A stretch of 46,995 nt of DNA, from NCBI RefSeq assembly GCF_934230905.1, contig NZ_CAKQFJ010000016.1, positions 1 to 46,995 on the forward strand. Direction: 5' to 3'. The stretch comes from an uncultured Veillonella sp. (GTDB lineage: Bacteria > Bacillota > Negativicutes > Veillonellales > Veillonellaceae). Below, piece by piece: positions 17,901 to 25,329 of this stretch (its first letter is position 1; every line of letters starts with the position of its first letter). The position numbers and the translations under genes were made by a program. The notes beneath the pieces are model-generated. The model had not been told where the DNA came from and did no database searches. It worked only from the letters and a program-made list of their open reading frames with translations.

Positions 17901-18412
17901 ATACCGCGGCCACCACCACCATTTACAGCTTTAATCATCAATGGATAACCATGAGTTTCGGCAAACTCTTCCAATTGTGCAAAATCACGCAATGCACCAT
18001 CAGAACCAGGAATTATTGGGATATCCGCCAATTTTGCTTGCGTACGTGCATTAACCTTATCACCAAACATATTCAAATGTTCTACATGAGGTCCGATAAA
18101 AATAATACCTTCTTCGCCACAACGTCGAGCAAATTCTTCGTTTTCAGACAAGAAACCATAACCAGGATGGATAGCATCAATATCATGTTCCTTAGCAATG
18201 CGGATGATATCTTCAATATCTAGATATGCATCAACAGGTTTTTTACCTTCCCCAACCAAATATGCTTCATCAGCTTGGTTACGGTGTAAAGATAATATGT
18301 CTTCTTTAGAGTAGATAGCTACTGTTTTAATACCCATTTCATTACATGCACGAAATACGCGGATTGCAATTTCGCCACGATTGGCTACTAAAACTGATTT
18401 AATTTTCTTCAT
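14966..18412 (-). CDS. pyc: Pyruvate carboxylase
   Basis: A full-length 1148-aa biotin enzyme that carboxylates pyruvate to oxaloacetate at the cost of ATP. The biotin carboxylase domain is at residues 1 to about 460 (VANRGEIAIRVFRACNEMG; glycine loop NGGGGRGMR near 165). The carboxyltransferase TIM barrel starts near residue 535 (FTDTTWRDAHQS), and the biotinyl domain at the C-terminus holds the biotin Lys1109 in EAMKME. In a lactate-fermenting Veillonella it would feed lactate-derived pyruvate into the methylmalonyl-CoA/propionate route (established physiology of the genus, inferred here). AGGAGG precedes the ATG. It is a single-gene unit bounded by a strong terminator. Confidence 0.98.
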   Translation of the reverse strand: MKKIKSVLVANRGEIAIRVFRACNEMGIKTVAIYSKEDILSLHRNQADEAYLVGEGKKPVDAYLDIEDIIRIAKEHDIDAIHPGYGFLSENEEFARRCGEEGIIFIGPHVEHLNMFGDKVNARTQAKLADIPIIPGSDGALRDFAQLEEFAETHGYPLMIKAVNGGGGRGMREVHRKEDLRDAYDRAKSEAKAAFGDDDVYVEKLIVEPKHIEVQILGDEHGNVVHLHERDCSVQRRHQKVVEMAPAFALPLETRKRVCDAAVKVMKNVGYVNAGTVEFLVTADGSFYFIEVNPRIQVEHTVTEMITDIDIVHSQIRIAEGYDLHSPEVGIPEQDEIPCKGTAIQCRITTEDPKNNFMPDTGKILAYRSSGGFGIRLDSGNAFTGAVVTPYYDSLLVKATAFGPNNEETIRKMLRCLKEFRIRGVKTNIHFLINVLENPEFQSGNYTVNFIEDHPELFELKPDRDRGTKLLRYIADTTINGYSGAGPQEVPDFAPMQLPSKLDVTPAPGTKQKFDELGPDGFSKWLSEQKQVFFTDTTWRDAHQSLFATRLRTIDMARVAGAVAKGIPNLFSLECWGGATFDVSYRFLHEDPWERLRMFRKEVPNTLLQMLIRGANAVGYTSYPDNVVRNFIQLSAKNGIDVFRVFDSLNGLENMKVAIDEVRNQNKIAEVALCYTGDILDSNRPKYNLDYYVKMAKELQNAGANIIAIKDMAGLLKPQAAYNLVSALKDAVTVPIHLHSHEGSGNTIYSYGRAVDAGVDVIDLAYSAFANGTSQPSMNSMYYALAGTERQPQMNIDYMEEMSHYFGSIRPYYRGVDKAEKYPNTEVYQHEMPGGQYSNLQQQAKMVGLGDRWTDIKKVYHQVNMMFGDIIKVTPSSKVVGDMTLYMVQNNLTEKDIYEKGDTLDFPQSVVEFFEGHLGTPYQGFPEKLQKIILKGARPITVRPGAVLPPTDFEHVRNELNEMGANTTDEDVSAYCLYPKVFKDYTKFTKDFGNVSVLDTPTFFFGMKRGEEIQVTIEKGKTLIIKMNGVSDPDEDGNRIVLFEFNGQPRSIKVHDKHAKTTGVVRRKVDESNLGEIGATLSGSVVKILVKKGQSVTKGEPLIVTEAMKMETTITAPIDGIVEEILVREGSRIESGDCLLRVQDAIKR

Positions 18413-18456
18413 AATTACCTCCTACCGAGTCTTATCGAATGATAGATTGCTTTGCA

Positions 18457-18494
18457 TTGATATACATTTTTTACATGTATATCAAAATACATGT
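18457..18494. promoter_or_regulatory. Overlapping operator-like dyads upstream of pyc
   Basis: Two inverted repeats share one arm. A perfect 11-bp pair ttgatatacat/atgtatatcaa (18457-18467 and 18475-18485) overlaps an 8-bp pair acatgtat/atacatgt (18473-18480 and 18487-18494). Three half-sites of the ATGTAT type thus lie 45-82 bp before the pyc ATG, downstream of a possible TATAAT near 18552-18557 (minus). This looks like a repressor site or an untranslated-leader hairpin. The rest of 18413-18704 is very AT-rich and contains no gene I can support. Confidence 0.5.
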
Positions 18495-18704
18495 TTTAAT
18501 TAAATACTTATCACTTTTTTTGATATCCGATTATGAATCAAATATACTTATATTATACAATAAATTTCAGATATTAAAAGCACTAATCATCAATATAGTT
18601 ATATTTATAAATTATTTAAATCAATATAGAATTTCTTCTATTCATCATTTTTTCATATGTATTTTCACATATATCAATTTAAAATGAGATTATATTTATG
18701 TAAT

Positions 18705-20003
18705 TTATTCATCACCTAAGAAATGTTGCATTAAATGATTCAATTGTTCCTGATCTCGAGCCCCCATTGTTTCTACAGCAGAGTGCATCGCTAATAACGG
18801 CAATCCTATATCCATGGTCCGCATTGGTAACATGGCCGATGAAATAGAACCCACAGTTGATCCGCCCGGAATATCAGACCGATTAACATAAATTTGGTAT
18901 GCTACACCTACTTCTTCACATAGACCTTTCACAATCGCAATTGCTCTAGCATCACCTGCATAGGATTGACTACATGCTTGTTTTAACGTTACACCTCCAT
19001 TGAGAACAGGGAAATTCGTAATATCATTTTTCTCTGGATAATTTGGATGCAATCCATGGGCTACATCAGAAGAAATCATAAAACCACGAGCCACATCCAT
19101 ATCCATATCATCACGACTTAATCCCAAACTACGATATACACGTTCTAATAAGTTTGGTAACAACATACCAGCTCCACCTTGTTTAGTACGGCTTCCGACT
19201 TCTTCATTATCAAATAAAATAGCACAACGAATGCCGTCTATTTGGTTTTTCTTTGCCTCTACAATACCAGCAAGAATACCAAAACAAGATGTCAAATTAT
19301 CTAGCCGTGGAGAACTAATAAAATCAAAATCAGTTCCTACTAATATACCATCTGTTACAGGATAGAGTGTAATTTCATAAGACAAAATCTCAGATGGATC
19401 ATAATTAATTTCTTCTGCTAAAAATTGATTCCATACCTCCACCTCGGGTTTTGTCGTATCATCATTGGGCTTCATCATAATGATTGGAAGCATTTCTTTT
19501 TGACGATTTAATGCTACCCCATCATTAACATTGCGGTTCATATGAATGGCTAAATTAGGAATAATGGCGATTGGACGTTTTGTATCAAACAAAACGGCAT
19601 CAACATCATATGGATTTTCACCCTTTAAAACGACAGTACCTGCTGCACCTAAAGGCCGATCTAACCATGTATTTTGTATTAACCCACCATACATTTCAAC
19701 ATTAAGTTTGGTATATCCCTTCACATCAGTAATAGGATTTGGTTTTACACGTATAGCAGGAAAATCTGTGTGAGCCGATGCAATTCGTAAAGAGTGCCGA
19801 TAGTCTTCGCCAACATGAAAAGCAAATAAAGTAGTGCCATATATGTTTACAACATAATTGCCAGACGTCAAGGACCATAGCTCCTCCAAAGATAGCTCTG
19901 TAAATCCTGCATCTAATAATAACTGTAAACTTGTATCTACCGTATGATAGGGAGAAGTACATCCTTTGATATATTTTATTAAGTGAGGATTATCAAATTT
20001 CAT
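18705..20003 (-). CDS. apeB: M18 family aminopeptidase (aspartyl aminopeptidase type)
   Basis: A 432-aa zinc aminopeptidase of family M18, second in the window and of the DNPEP/ApeB subgroup. Seen in order: ASAHTDFPAIRVKP near residue 80 (first metal His), NLAIHMNRNVNDG, SPRLDNLTSCFGIL (metal Asp), LFDNEEVGSRTKQGG (catalytic and metal Glu), SSDVAHGLHPNYPEKND and a final LAMHSAVET. The ATG at 20003 is preferred because AAGGAGG is just upstream; the longer alternative overlaps that site. It is about 140 bp from the transporter gene upstream, with a terminator between, so it is its own unit. Confidence 0.94.
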   Translation of the reverse strand: MKFDNPHLIKYIKGCTSPYHTVDTSLQLLLDAGFTELSLEELWSLTSGNYVVNIYGTTLFAFHVGEDYRHSLRIASAHTDFPAIRVKPNPITDVKGYTKLNVEMYGGLIQNTWLDRPLGAAGTVVLKGENPYDVDAVLFDTKRPIAIIPNLAIHMNRNVNDGVALNRQKEMLPIIMMKPNDDTTKPEVEVWNQFLAEEINYDPSEILSYEITLYPVTDGILVGTDFDFISSPRLDNLTSCFGILAGIVEAKKNQIDGIRCAILFDNEEVGSRTKQGGAGMLLPNLLERVYRSLGLSRDDMDMDVARGFMISSDVAHGLHPNYPEKNDITNFPVLNGGVTLKQACSQSYAGDARAIAIVKGLCEEVGVAYQIYVNRSDIPGGSTVGSISSAMLPMRTMDIGLPLLAMHSAVETMGARDQEQLNHLMQHFLGDE

Positions 20004-20083
20004 ATGACCTCCTTCTCGATGATTCAATGTAAATAGTTATATAGATTATAAAATATATAATCTACTGTCATTGTATCATAAAA

Positions 20084-20107
20084 ACGCCGTCCCACAAGGA
20101 ACGGCGT
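20084..20107 (-). terminator. Terminator after the DASS transporter
   Basis: A stem of seven GC-rich pairs (acgccgt/acggcgt) extends to ten with one G-U pair on the minus strand and is followed there by TTTTTAT. It separates the transporter from the aminopeptidase. Confidence 0.8.
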
Positions 20108-20145
20108 CATGTATACATAAACGTATAGATATATTAAATTATAAA

Positions 20146-21546
20146 TTACCACATACCAATAGCTTTCATCCAAATAGAACCTAGTCCCATAAAGATAATC
20201 AAGTTAATTATAGAGGCAAAGAAACCAAGTTTCCACCATGTATTTTGAGGAACATAACCGGTGTTAAAGATTACAGGAGATGGACCTGCAGCATAGTGAG
20301 TCAAAGACATACACAAGTTAGATGTAAATGCAATCATCAATAATGTCAACATTGGTGGCGCACCAGCAGAAATTGCAATTGCGGAAAATGCTACAAACAT
20401 TGCAGAAATATGCGCGGTTAAGGATGCAAACACATAATGTGAATATGTATTAATAAGAACAGCAATAACAAAGGCTATAATCCAAGAACCTTCTGGAATA
20501 TAACCACCTACAAGAACTGTGGCCCATTTAATAAAACCAAGTTTAGATAAGAAACCAGCAAAGCCCATCAATGTTCCCATCCATACTAATGTATCCCAAG
20601 CACCCTTTTCACTTTTAACATCGTCCCAAATAAGAACGCCTGTAGCAAGTAAAATAGATATACCTAAAAATGCAACCGTAGTAGCATCGAGTTGAGTAAA
20701 TTGAGATGTTGCCCATAATATTAAAGCTAAAACAAATACACCAAGCATAACCCATTCTTGGAAAGACATTTTACCAAGACCTTTTAACTCTTCCCGAATC
20801 ATTTGTTGTGCTTCACGTGCATCTTTTATTTCCGGTGGATATACTTTATAAATAAAATACGGCATAATAATCAATGCAATAATACCTGGAATAATGGCTG
20901 CCATAGCCCAATCTCCCCAAGTAATACCAATGCCAAAAGATTGAAGTGCTAATGCTGCAACTAATGTATTACCTGCCATAGATGTTTGAAACATAGCAGA
21001 TGTAATTGTATTAACTTGGTAAATTGATTGCATCAAGAAAGAGCCAATTTTGCGTGGTCCCGATTGTGGTTCAGACCCAAACGCTTTAGCCAAACTTGTT
21101 GTAATTGGCATGATAACGCCACCTACACGAGCCGTGTTGGAAGGTGTTGCCGGAGCCAAAATTAAATCAGATAAGGCTAAGGCATACGCTAATCGTAAAG
21201 AACTACTACCAAAAGCTGAAATCAAATTATAGGCAATACGTTTACCTAAACCTGTTTTAATAAAACCACGAGAAAATAGGAAGGCACCTACAATCAACCA
21301 AATTGCTGAGTTTGCAAAGCCAGAAATAGCTTCCCCAATTTTTAAAGTACCGGTCAAAGCAGCTACCGTAATAACAACAATAGAAACACCACCAATCGGT
21401 AGTGGCTGAGTAATAAAGCCTACAATAGTAGCAACAAAGATGGCAAATAAATGCCATGACTGAGGTGTTAATCCCTCAGGTGTTGGAATAAACCAAAGGA
21501 CCAAACCAAAGACCACTGGAATAATCCAATTTAATAGTTTTTTCAT
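20146..21546 (-). CDS. DASS family (SLC13) dicarboxylate/anion transporter
   Basis: A 466-aa integral membrane protein with about 11-12 hydrophobic segments, of the divalent anion:sodium symporter family. The paired Ser-Asn-Thr/Ser-Leu-Thr type motifs are visible as ATPSNTARVGGVIMPI near residue 130 and SNLCMSLTHYAAGPSPV near 410; these hairpin loops bind substrate and sodium. The subgroup resembles CitT/YbhI and the plastid 2-oxoglutarate/malate translocators, so a C4 or C5 dicarboxylate is the likely cargo. That would suit an organism that excretes or uses succinate and malate. The exact substrate is not shown. GGAGG precedes the ATG. Confidence 0.88.
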   Translation of the reverse strand: MKKLLNWIIPVVFGLVLWFIPTPEGLTPQSWHLFAIFVATIVGFITQPLPIGGVSIVVITVAALTGTLKIGEAISGFANSAIWLIVGAFLFSRGFIKTGLGKRIAYNLISAFGSSSLRLAYALALSDLILAPATPSNTARVGGVIMPITTSLAKAFGSEPQSGPRKIGSFLMQSIYQVNTITSAMFQTSMAGNTLVAALALQSFGIGITWGDWAMAAIIPGIIALIIMPYFIYKVYPPEIKDAREAQQMIREELKGLGKMSFQEWVMLGVFVLALILWATSQFTQLDATTVAFLGISILLATGVLIWDDVKSEKGAWDTLVWMGTLMGFAGFLSKLGFIKWATVLVGGYIPEGSWIIAFVIAVLINTYSHYVFASLTAHISAMFVAFSAIAISAGAPPMLTLLMIAFTSNLCMSLTHYAAGPSPVIFNTGYVPQNTWWKLGFFASIINLIIFMGLGSIWMKAIGMW

Positions 21547-21592
21547 ACAAATACCTCCTACATAGGAAAAAACTAAATTATATATGAAAAAA

Positions 21593-21620
21593 AGCTGTGC
21601 ATCTCAAAGTATGCACAGCT
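21593..21620 (-). terminator. Terminator after the Mrp ATPase gene
   Basis: A 10-bp perfect stem agctgtgcat/atgcacagct with an 8-nt loop is followed on the minus strand by seven T. It begins 19 bp past the Mrp stop and lies just before the DASS gene. Confidence 0.9.
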
Positions 21621-21638
21621 CTCATCATCCTATAAATC

Positions 21639-22472
21639 CTATTCCGGTAAAGATACATCCTCTAAATTGGTTTTATCAATAGATTCAATATCTCCTTTAT
21701 CGCAGAGATTTGCGATTGTTGGATCAATCGGCAAACGGCTCAACAATAATAGACCATATTTTTGAAGGATTTCTTCGATGTGGCTTTCACCAAAGATTTG
21801 ATAATCCTTTCCATTATCTGGGCAATGGAAGTAAGAATAGTTTTCCACTACACCGATAATAGGAACTTGCATTAAATCAGCCATTTTAACTGCTTTTTCC
21901 ACAATCATGGATACTAAGTCCTGAGGAGATGTAACAATAATAATACCGTCTAGTTTCAAAGATTGATATACGGTAATCGCTACATCGCCTGTTCCTGGTG
22001 GCATATCAACAAATAGATAATCAATATCTTTCCAAATAACATCAGAATAAAATTGTTTAACTACATTACCTAAAATAGGACCACGCCATAATACAGGATC
22101 TGTATCATTTTCAAGCAAAAGATTAACAGACATTACATCAATGCCATATTGCTTAGTTTTAACAGGATACATACCAACTTCATCAGCATAGGCTTTTTCT
22201 TTGAGCCCAAACATCTTAGGGATGGATGGACCAGTTATATCAGCATCCAAAATACCAACTTTATAACCTTTACGAGCCATCGTTAACGCCATCAAGCTTG
22301 TAACGGAAGATTTACCTACACCACCCTTACCGGATACGACACCGATAACATGTTTAACAGAACTCAATTCATGCAATGGAGCCGTCATATCTTGAGGCTG
22401 TTGTGCACCACCGCAACCTGCGGATTTAGATGGACAACTATTACAATCACTACTGCTGCTACCGCAACCCAT
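21639..22472 (-). CDS. Mrp/NBP35 family ATP-binding Fe-S cluster carrier
   Basis: A 277-aa P-loop ATPase that assembles or carries iron-sulfur clusters to apo-proteins. GVVSGKGGVGKSSVTSLMA near residues 44-62 is the deviant Walker A, followed by LDADITGPSIPKMFG, FVDMPPGTGD and VTSPQDL. The N-terminus is unusually cysteine-rich (GCGSSSSDCNSCPS then GCGG), as in NBP35-like members, and may hold a cluster. Near residue 213 the usual CxxC is reduced to CPDN, keeping one Cys. The ATG at 22472 has AGTAGGTG upstream and is preferred to a GTG three codons earlier. It is a single-gene unit. Confidence 0.9.
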   Translation of the reverse strand: MGCGSSSSDCNSCPSKSAGCGGAQQPQDMTAPLHELSSVKHVIGVVSGKGGVGKSSVTSLMALTMARKGYKVGILDADITGPSIPKMFGLKEKAYADEVGMYPVKTKQYGIDVMSVNLLLENDTDPVLWRGPILGNVVKQFYSDVIWKDIDYLFVDMPPGTGDVAITVYQSLKLDGIIIVTSPQDLVSMIVEKAVKMADLMQVPIIGVVENYSYFHCPDNGKDYQIFGESHIEEILQKYGLLLLSRLPIDPTIANLCDKGDIESIDKTNLEDVSLPE

Positions 22473-22520
22473 AATCAGCACCTACTTTCTTCAAGGACTT
22501 TCCTCAATACTATATAGTTA

Positions 22521-22539
22521 GAAAATTATTATCACATTG
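22521..22539 (-). promoter_or_regulatory. Weak Fur-like site upstream of the Mrp gene
   Basis: On the minus strand TGATAATAATT matches the core of the Fur consensus at 10 of 11 positions and 13 of 19 overall. It lies in the spacer of a possible promoter (TTTACA, 17 bp, TAACTA). In AT-rich DNA this may be chance. Confidence 0.2.
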
Positions 22540-22661
22540 TAAATATAATGAATGGTAAAAGCACTTAATACAAGCTAATATACCATATATCTACATTGTT
22601 ATTGTATCATGGTATTTTAATAATTTTCAATATACATATATGCTTTACATATTCTAAAAAT

Positions 22662-23855
22662 TTATTCGCCACAATATTCTTTTGTCAAAGCACAAAGAAT
22701 TTCCATACCCTTTTCAATTTCTGGAATTGTTGGAACGGTATAACTTAAACGGAATGCATGACCATTTTCTACACCATCTGCGGCAAAGGCACCACATTTA
22801 ATAATCCCCACATTTTTATTCATACACGCTTCAAAAAATTCGTCACAATCAACTGAATCAGGCATAGTCATCCATGCAAACATACCACCTGTAGGTTGCG
22901 TAAGATGAACTTTTGAACTAGCCTTTTCTTTAAATACACGCATCATAGCATCACATTTAGATTTATATACTTTGCGTACATTTTCCAAATGTGCATCATA
23001 ATCAATATGGTCTAGTACATGAGCTACTACCTTTTGCGTAACCAAAGGCATTTGACCAGCTGTATTATTTTTTAGAGACTGAATAGTACTGATAACATCT
23101 TCTGGCCCCAATAAGAAGCCAACACGTAAACCTGCTGATAGTGTTTTAGAATATGATCCTGCATAGAGGACACGATTTTCTGTGTCAAAAGATTTAAATG
23201 TTGGGATATGTTCACCGGCAAAACGAATTTCACCATATGGGTCATCTTCATAGATAAACAAATCATATTTCGATGCTATGGCGTAAATCTCTTTGCGACG
23301 TTCTAGTGGCATGGTAATGCCTGTTGGGTTTTGAAAATTTGGAATCAAATAAATATATTTGCCTTTTCCAGATTTAGCTGCTTTTTCAAGTTCACCTGGA
23401 ATCATACCGAATTCATCGGTTTTAATGCCGACTGCCTTAGCCCCCATATTGCGTACAGAATTAATAGCGCTTGTGAAAGTATAATCATCCATATACACTT
23501 CATCACCTGGTTCACACACGGTAATTGGCACTAAGCCCAATAGCTGACCAGCCCCATTAGAGATGATTAAACCTTGACCTTTTAAATTCATATGGTGAAC
23601 TTCTGATAAACGTTTTAAGGTCAATTCTGCCAAACGTGCATCCCCTTGCATTGGACCATATTGTAAAAGTCCCATAGGGTTATCATGAACGATAAAGTCA
23701 AAAGCATCTTCGATGACTTTCACGGGAATTGCCTCAGGTGCAGGATTACCGATACCAAAACTAATAAATCCCGGAACACCTACACCACGTTCAAATACTT
23801 CACGAATGAAATTAGGCCCTTTCAATATGACACGATTAGGAAGTGAAAAACTCAT
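22662..23855 (-). CDS. PLP-dependent aminotransferase, class I/II (2-aminoadipate/aromatic type)
   Basis: A 397-aa fold-type I aminotransferase. The PLP lysine is Lys237 in YAGSYSKTLSAGLRVGF, the cofactor Asp lies in the YEDDPYGE region near residue 203, and NPTG is at about 176-179. The style (GPMQGD near residue 67, PNFQNPTGIT) is that of the LysN/ARO8 group that acts on 2-aminoadipate, aromatic or branched-chain amino acids with 2-oxoglutarate. No DNA-binding domain is present, so it is not a MocR regulator. It stands alone between the Mrp and TVP38-like genes, with 45 bp to the latter. The exact substrate is not shown. Confidence 0.9.
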   Translation of the reverse strand: MSFSLPNRVILKGPNFIREVFERGVGVPGFISFGIGNPAPEAIPVKVIEDAFDFIVHDNPMGLLQYGPMQGDARLAELTLKRLSEVHHMNLKGQGLIISNGAGQLLGLVPITVCEPGDEVYMDDYTFTSAINSVRNMGAKAVGIKTDEFGMIPGELEKAAKSGKGKYIYLIPNFQNPTGITMPLERRKEIYAIASKYDLFIYEDDPYGEIRFAGEHIPTFKSFDTENRVLYAGSYSKTLSAGLRVGFLLGPEDVISTIQSLKNNTAGQMPLVTQKVVAHVLDHIDYDAHLENVRKVYKSKCDAMMRVFKEKASSKVHLTQPTGGMFAWMTMPDSVDCDEFFEACMNKNVGIIKCGAFAADGVENGHAFRLSYTVPTIPEIEKGMEILCALTKEYCGE

Positions 23856-23900
23856 AAAAACTCCTCTTTTATAATTAATAACATAAAATTATAATTTTTA

Positions 23901-24638
23901 CTAAGCATTGGGATCATGTTCTCGTTCAGCTTTATGCTTGTTAATATACCTCTTATACACTTTCCATAAAAGAAAATATACAATACCAGCAATAATTACG
24001 ATGATACCAAGGCGTCCCATATTTTCTTGAAAATTGACAATATCAGTACCTATGGCAACTTCAAGAGCTGTAGATGGGAATTTACCAATTAAATTTGCCA
24101 CGATATAATCTCGAGGCTTTATCTTACTGATAGCACCTAATGCAGTAATAACGCCAGATGGAAAATACGGCAATGATCTAGCGAATAACATGACTACAAA
24201 CCCGTTATTACCCGAAAAATCATCAACTTTCATTAGTGTAGTACTCTTAGAAATCAGTTTATTAGCTGCATCTCGCAAGAAATACCGCATAATATAAAAA
24301 CTAATAACAACACCAATAGTTTCAGCAAGCCAAGAAATAATAATGCCAGGCCACATACCAAATACCAATCCGTTAGCAGTAGAAATAAAGATAGATGGCA
24401 AAAAACCTACTGCATTAACAAATATATCAAGGAGCATACTTACAATCATAGCCATAGGGCCAAAACCTTGTATATACTCTGCTATCTCTTCCATAGATCC
24501 ACTCGTTGCAAGATGACACATAGTTGGATAGAATGTAGGATCCAGAATATTTATGATAACAAGTAAGACTACAAACAATATACCTGCTATTAGTTGTACA
24601 AATCCTTCACCAGAAGGAGAAAATTTACGTGTTTTCAT
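23901..24638 (-). CDS. TVP38/TMEM64 family (VTT domain) membrane protein
   Basis: A 245-aa membrane protein with about six hydrophobic segments and the VTT/SNARE-associated domain: GFLPSIFISTANGLVFG, a glycine/proline re-entrant stretch, and ARSLPYFPSGVITALGAIS near residue 150. Bacterial relatives (DedA superfamily) are linked to membrane lipid scrambling and envelope homeostasis; the exact role is unknown. The C-terminus is a basic cytosolic tail. The start follows a GAGGTAACT-like sequence. It may be co-transcribed into the aminotransferase gene 45 bp downstream. Confidence 0.85.
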   Translation of the reverse strand: MKTRKFSPSGEGFVQLIAGILFVVLLVIINILDPTFYPTMCHLATSGSMEEIAEYIQGFGPMAMIVSMLLDIFVNAVGFLPSIFISTANGLVFGMWPGIIISWLAETIGVVISFYIMRYFLRDAANKLISKSTTLMKVDDFSGNNGFVVMLFARSLPYFPSGVITALGAISKIKPRDYIVANLIGKFPSTALEVAIGTDIVNFQENMGRLGIIVIIAGIVYFLLWKVYKRYINKHKAEREHDPNA

Positions 24639-24685
24639 AGTTACCTCGTTTAATTAAAACTAGTACTATTATAGCACGGATTCTA

Positions 24686-24731
24686 TAGACTCCACATAAA
24701 TAAGTCATTAGACTCCACATAAATAAGTCAT
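24686..24731. repeat. Two perfect 23-bp tandem repeats in a divergent promoter region
   Basis: The unit starting tagactccacataaataagt is repeated twice with no gap (24686-24708 and 24709-24731). It lies between the divergent TVP38-like and thioesterase-like genes. On the minus strand the repeats end 12 bp before TATAAT (24668-24673) and so overlap the place of the -35, as an operator would. An 8-bp inverted repeat (24736-24743 with 24749-24756) follows at once. Confidence 0.85.
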
Positions 24732-24833
24732 TTTTTAGAAAATAACAAATTTTCTATAAGAAAATTAGCATATACAATTACAAGAGTTGTATAATACAAG
24801 TACATTCTAATTCATTACGAAAGAAGGTATAGT

Positions 24834-25226
24834 ATGATACAAGTTGGTCAATCCGCTACAGCAACAGTTACAGTTTCCGAATCTAACATTGCAAAAACAA
24901 TGAAATCAGGTGCTCTTGAGGTATTTGCCACACCTGCTATGTGTGCATTGATGGAAGAAGCTGCCCAAGCAGCAGTACAATCAGAATTAAATGATGACGA
25001 AGGCACTGTAGGTATTTCCCTATCAATTAGCCATGATGCTCCATCTCCTATAGGTGCTACAATTACAGCTACCGCTACAGTAACAGCTGTAGAAGGTCGT
25101 AAAATCTCATTTACAATCGAAGCATCTGATGGTATTGGTATCATTGGTAAAGGTACACATGAACGATTCGTCATTAACAACGAAAAATTTATGACTAAGG
25201 TCGGTGCACGAAAAGCATCAAACTAA
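24834..25226 (+). CDS. Hotdog-fold thioesterase-like protein (FlK family)
   Basis: A 130-aa single hotdog domain similar to the fluoroacetyl-CoA thioesterase FlK group. Seen are the N-terminal strand with GQSATATVTV, the helix region SGALEVFATPAMCALMEEAA (the family's hot-dog helix, with the Thr and Glu used in FlK catalysis), and the late HERFVIN. Most relatives are uncharacterised acyl-CoA thioesterases; fluoroacetate itself is unlikely. It is one of only two conventional plus-strand genes in the window. AAGAAGG precedes the ATG and TATAAT lies at 24790-24795. Confidence 0.85.
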   Translation: MIQVGQSATATVTVSESNIAKTMKSGALEVFATPAMCALMEEAAQAAVQSELNDDEGTVGISLSISHDAPSPIGATITATATVTAVEGRKISFTIEASDGIGIIGKGTHERFVINNEKFMTKVGARKASN

Positions 25227-25257
25227 CAGATATAATGTAACTAAACTTATTAACTAG

Positions 25258-25297
25258 AAAAAGTCCTCCACAATCATCTGATTATGGAGGACTTTTT
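25258..25297. terminator. Bidirectional terminator between convergent genes
   Basis: A 13-bp stem aaaaagtcctcca/tggaggacttttt encloses a further partly paired caatca/tgatta. It serves the plus-strand thioesterase-like gene and the minus-strand ilvE, which converge here. Confidence 0.9.
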
Positions 25298-25329
25298 ACA
25301 TGCTATATATTTTTATATCATGTAAATAA

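Noticed and set aside
18439..18687. Plus-strand open frame of 82 codons upstream of pyc
   Set aside because: No ribosome-binding site, very AT-rich with Ile/Tyr/Leu-heavy low-complexity content; it looks like chance in AT-rich DNA.
24848..25180. Minus-strand frame opposite the thioesterase-like gene
   Set aside because: The plus-strand frame has a good Shine-Dalgarno, promoter and terminator and a recognisable fold; the minus frame has none.
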